From: Alphaproteobacteria bacterium UBA6149
GTDB lineage: Bacteria > Pseudomonadota > Alphaproteobacteria > Rickettsiales > UBA998
Assembly (NCBI GenBank): GCA_002423155.1
Contig: DIUV01000020.1
Location: 1-13,222, forward strand
Direction of reading: 5' to 3'
Length of the DNA: 13,222 bases
Below the pieces are notes generated by a model. It had not been told where the DNA came from and made no database searches. It saw nothing but the letters and a program-made list of their open reading frames with translations. Each line of letters starts with the position of its first letter. Within the stretch, counting starts at the first letter, position 1. Shown here piece by piece: positions 13,220-13,222 of the stretch. Position numbers and translations under genes: made by a program.

Positions 13220-13222
13220 ATG
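13220..13222 (+). CDS. Probable start codon of a gene cut off by the window
   Basis: The window ends in ATG. AGGA at 13209-13212 stands 7 bp before it, and a good promoter lies upstream, so a plus-strand gene probably begins here. Nothing of its protein is visible. Confidence 0.5.

Overview
The window looks like a piece of a low-GC alphaproteobacterial chromosome. The evidence is an IRP1-type aconitase AcnA, a Sua5-type threonylcarbamoyl-AMP synthase, an orphan ParF-like ATPase with the GGAGKTT loop common in alphaproteobacteria, and a short CysE linked to an IscR-type regulator and a cysteine desulfurase. The AT-rich base composition, many palindromic repeats, several toxin-antitoxin (TA) genes and gene remnants would fit a host-associated or repeat-rich lineage. 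I cannot name the genus. No rRNA, tRNA, complete IS element, CRISPR array or prophage is visible.

Layout. 1-130: ends of repeat families also seen at the far end of the window. 131-1876: a ParA/ParF-like ATPase (minus) diverging from sua5/tsaC (plus); the two share an 84-bp spacer with a good promoter and a dyad. 2050-2331: an orphan BrnA-like antitoxin (minus). 2351-2565: a palindromic, MITE-like repeat. 2684-5377: full-length acnA. 5237-7464: a mosaic region. The last 46 codons of acnA are repeated at 6149-6289, and an unknown gene (136 aa at 5442-5852; 307 aa at 6339-7262) lies head-on behind each acnA end with a hairpin between. The second acnA end abuts the C-terminal remnant of a ParD-like antitoxin, and a 52-bp direct repeat brackets the 1.3-kb unit carrying the larger unknown gene. 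7486-8702: two TA operons back to back, ParD/ParE-like (minus) and DinJ/YafQ-like (plus), separated by a control region with a perfect 30-bp palindrome. 8803-9501: an alpha/beta hydrolase (minus). 9583-9747: a 165-bp inverted repeat ending 2 bp before the next start codon. 9750-12736: a tight operon of cysE, iscR, cysteine desulfurase and a DUF1275 membrane protein. 12737-13222: no gene except a start codon at the last three bases; this stretch holds a hairpin covering the end of the DUF1275 gene and a 239-bp MITE-like element with 28-bp inverted ends and a perfect 9-bp target duplication.

How the genes fit together. CysE makes O-acetylserine for cysteine synthesis, the desulfurase takes sulfur from cysteine for Fe-S clusters, and IscR senses cluster status. 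Aconitase is a major Fe-S client, although it is not in the same operon. The TA genes and repeats form an unstable zone around the acnA 3' end.

The most unusual points are: (1) the repeated acnA 3' end with head-on unknown genes, resembling integration into a gene end that regenerates the C-terminus; (2) the MITE-like family, whose palindrome core is inverted relative to its flanks between the two copies and whose small stems differ by compensatory changes; (3) the large inverted repeat that contains the cysE ribosome-binding region.
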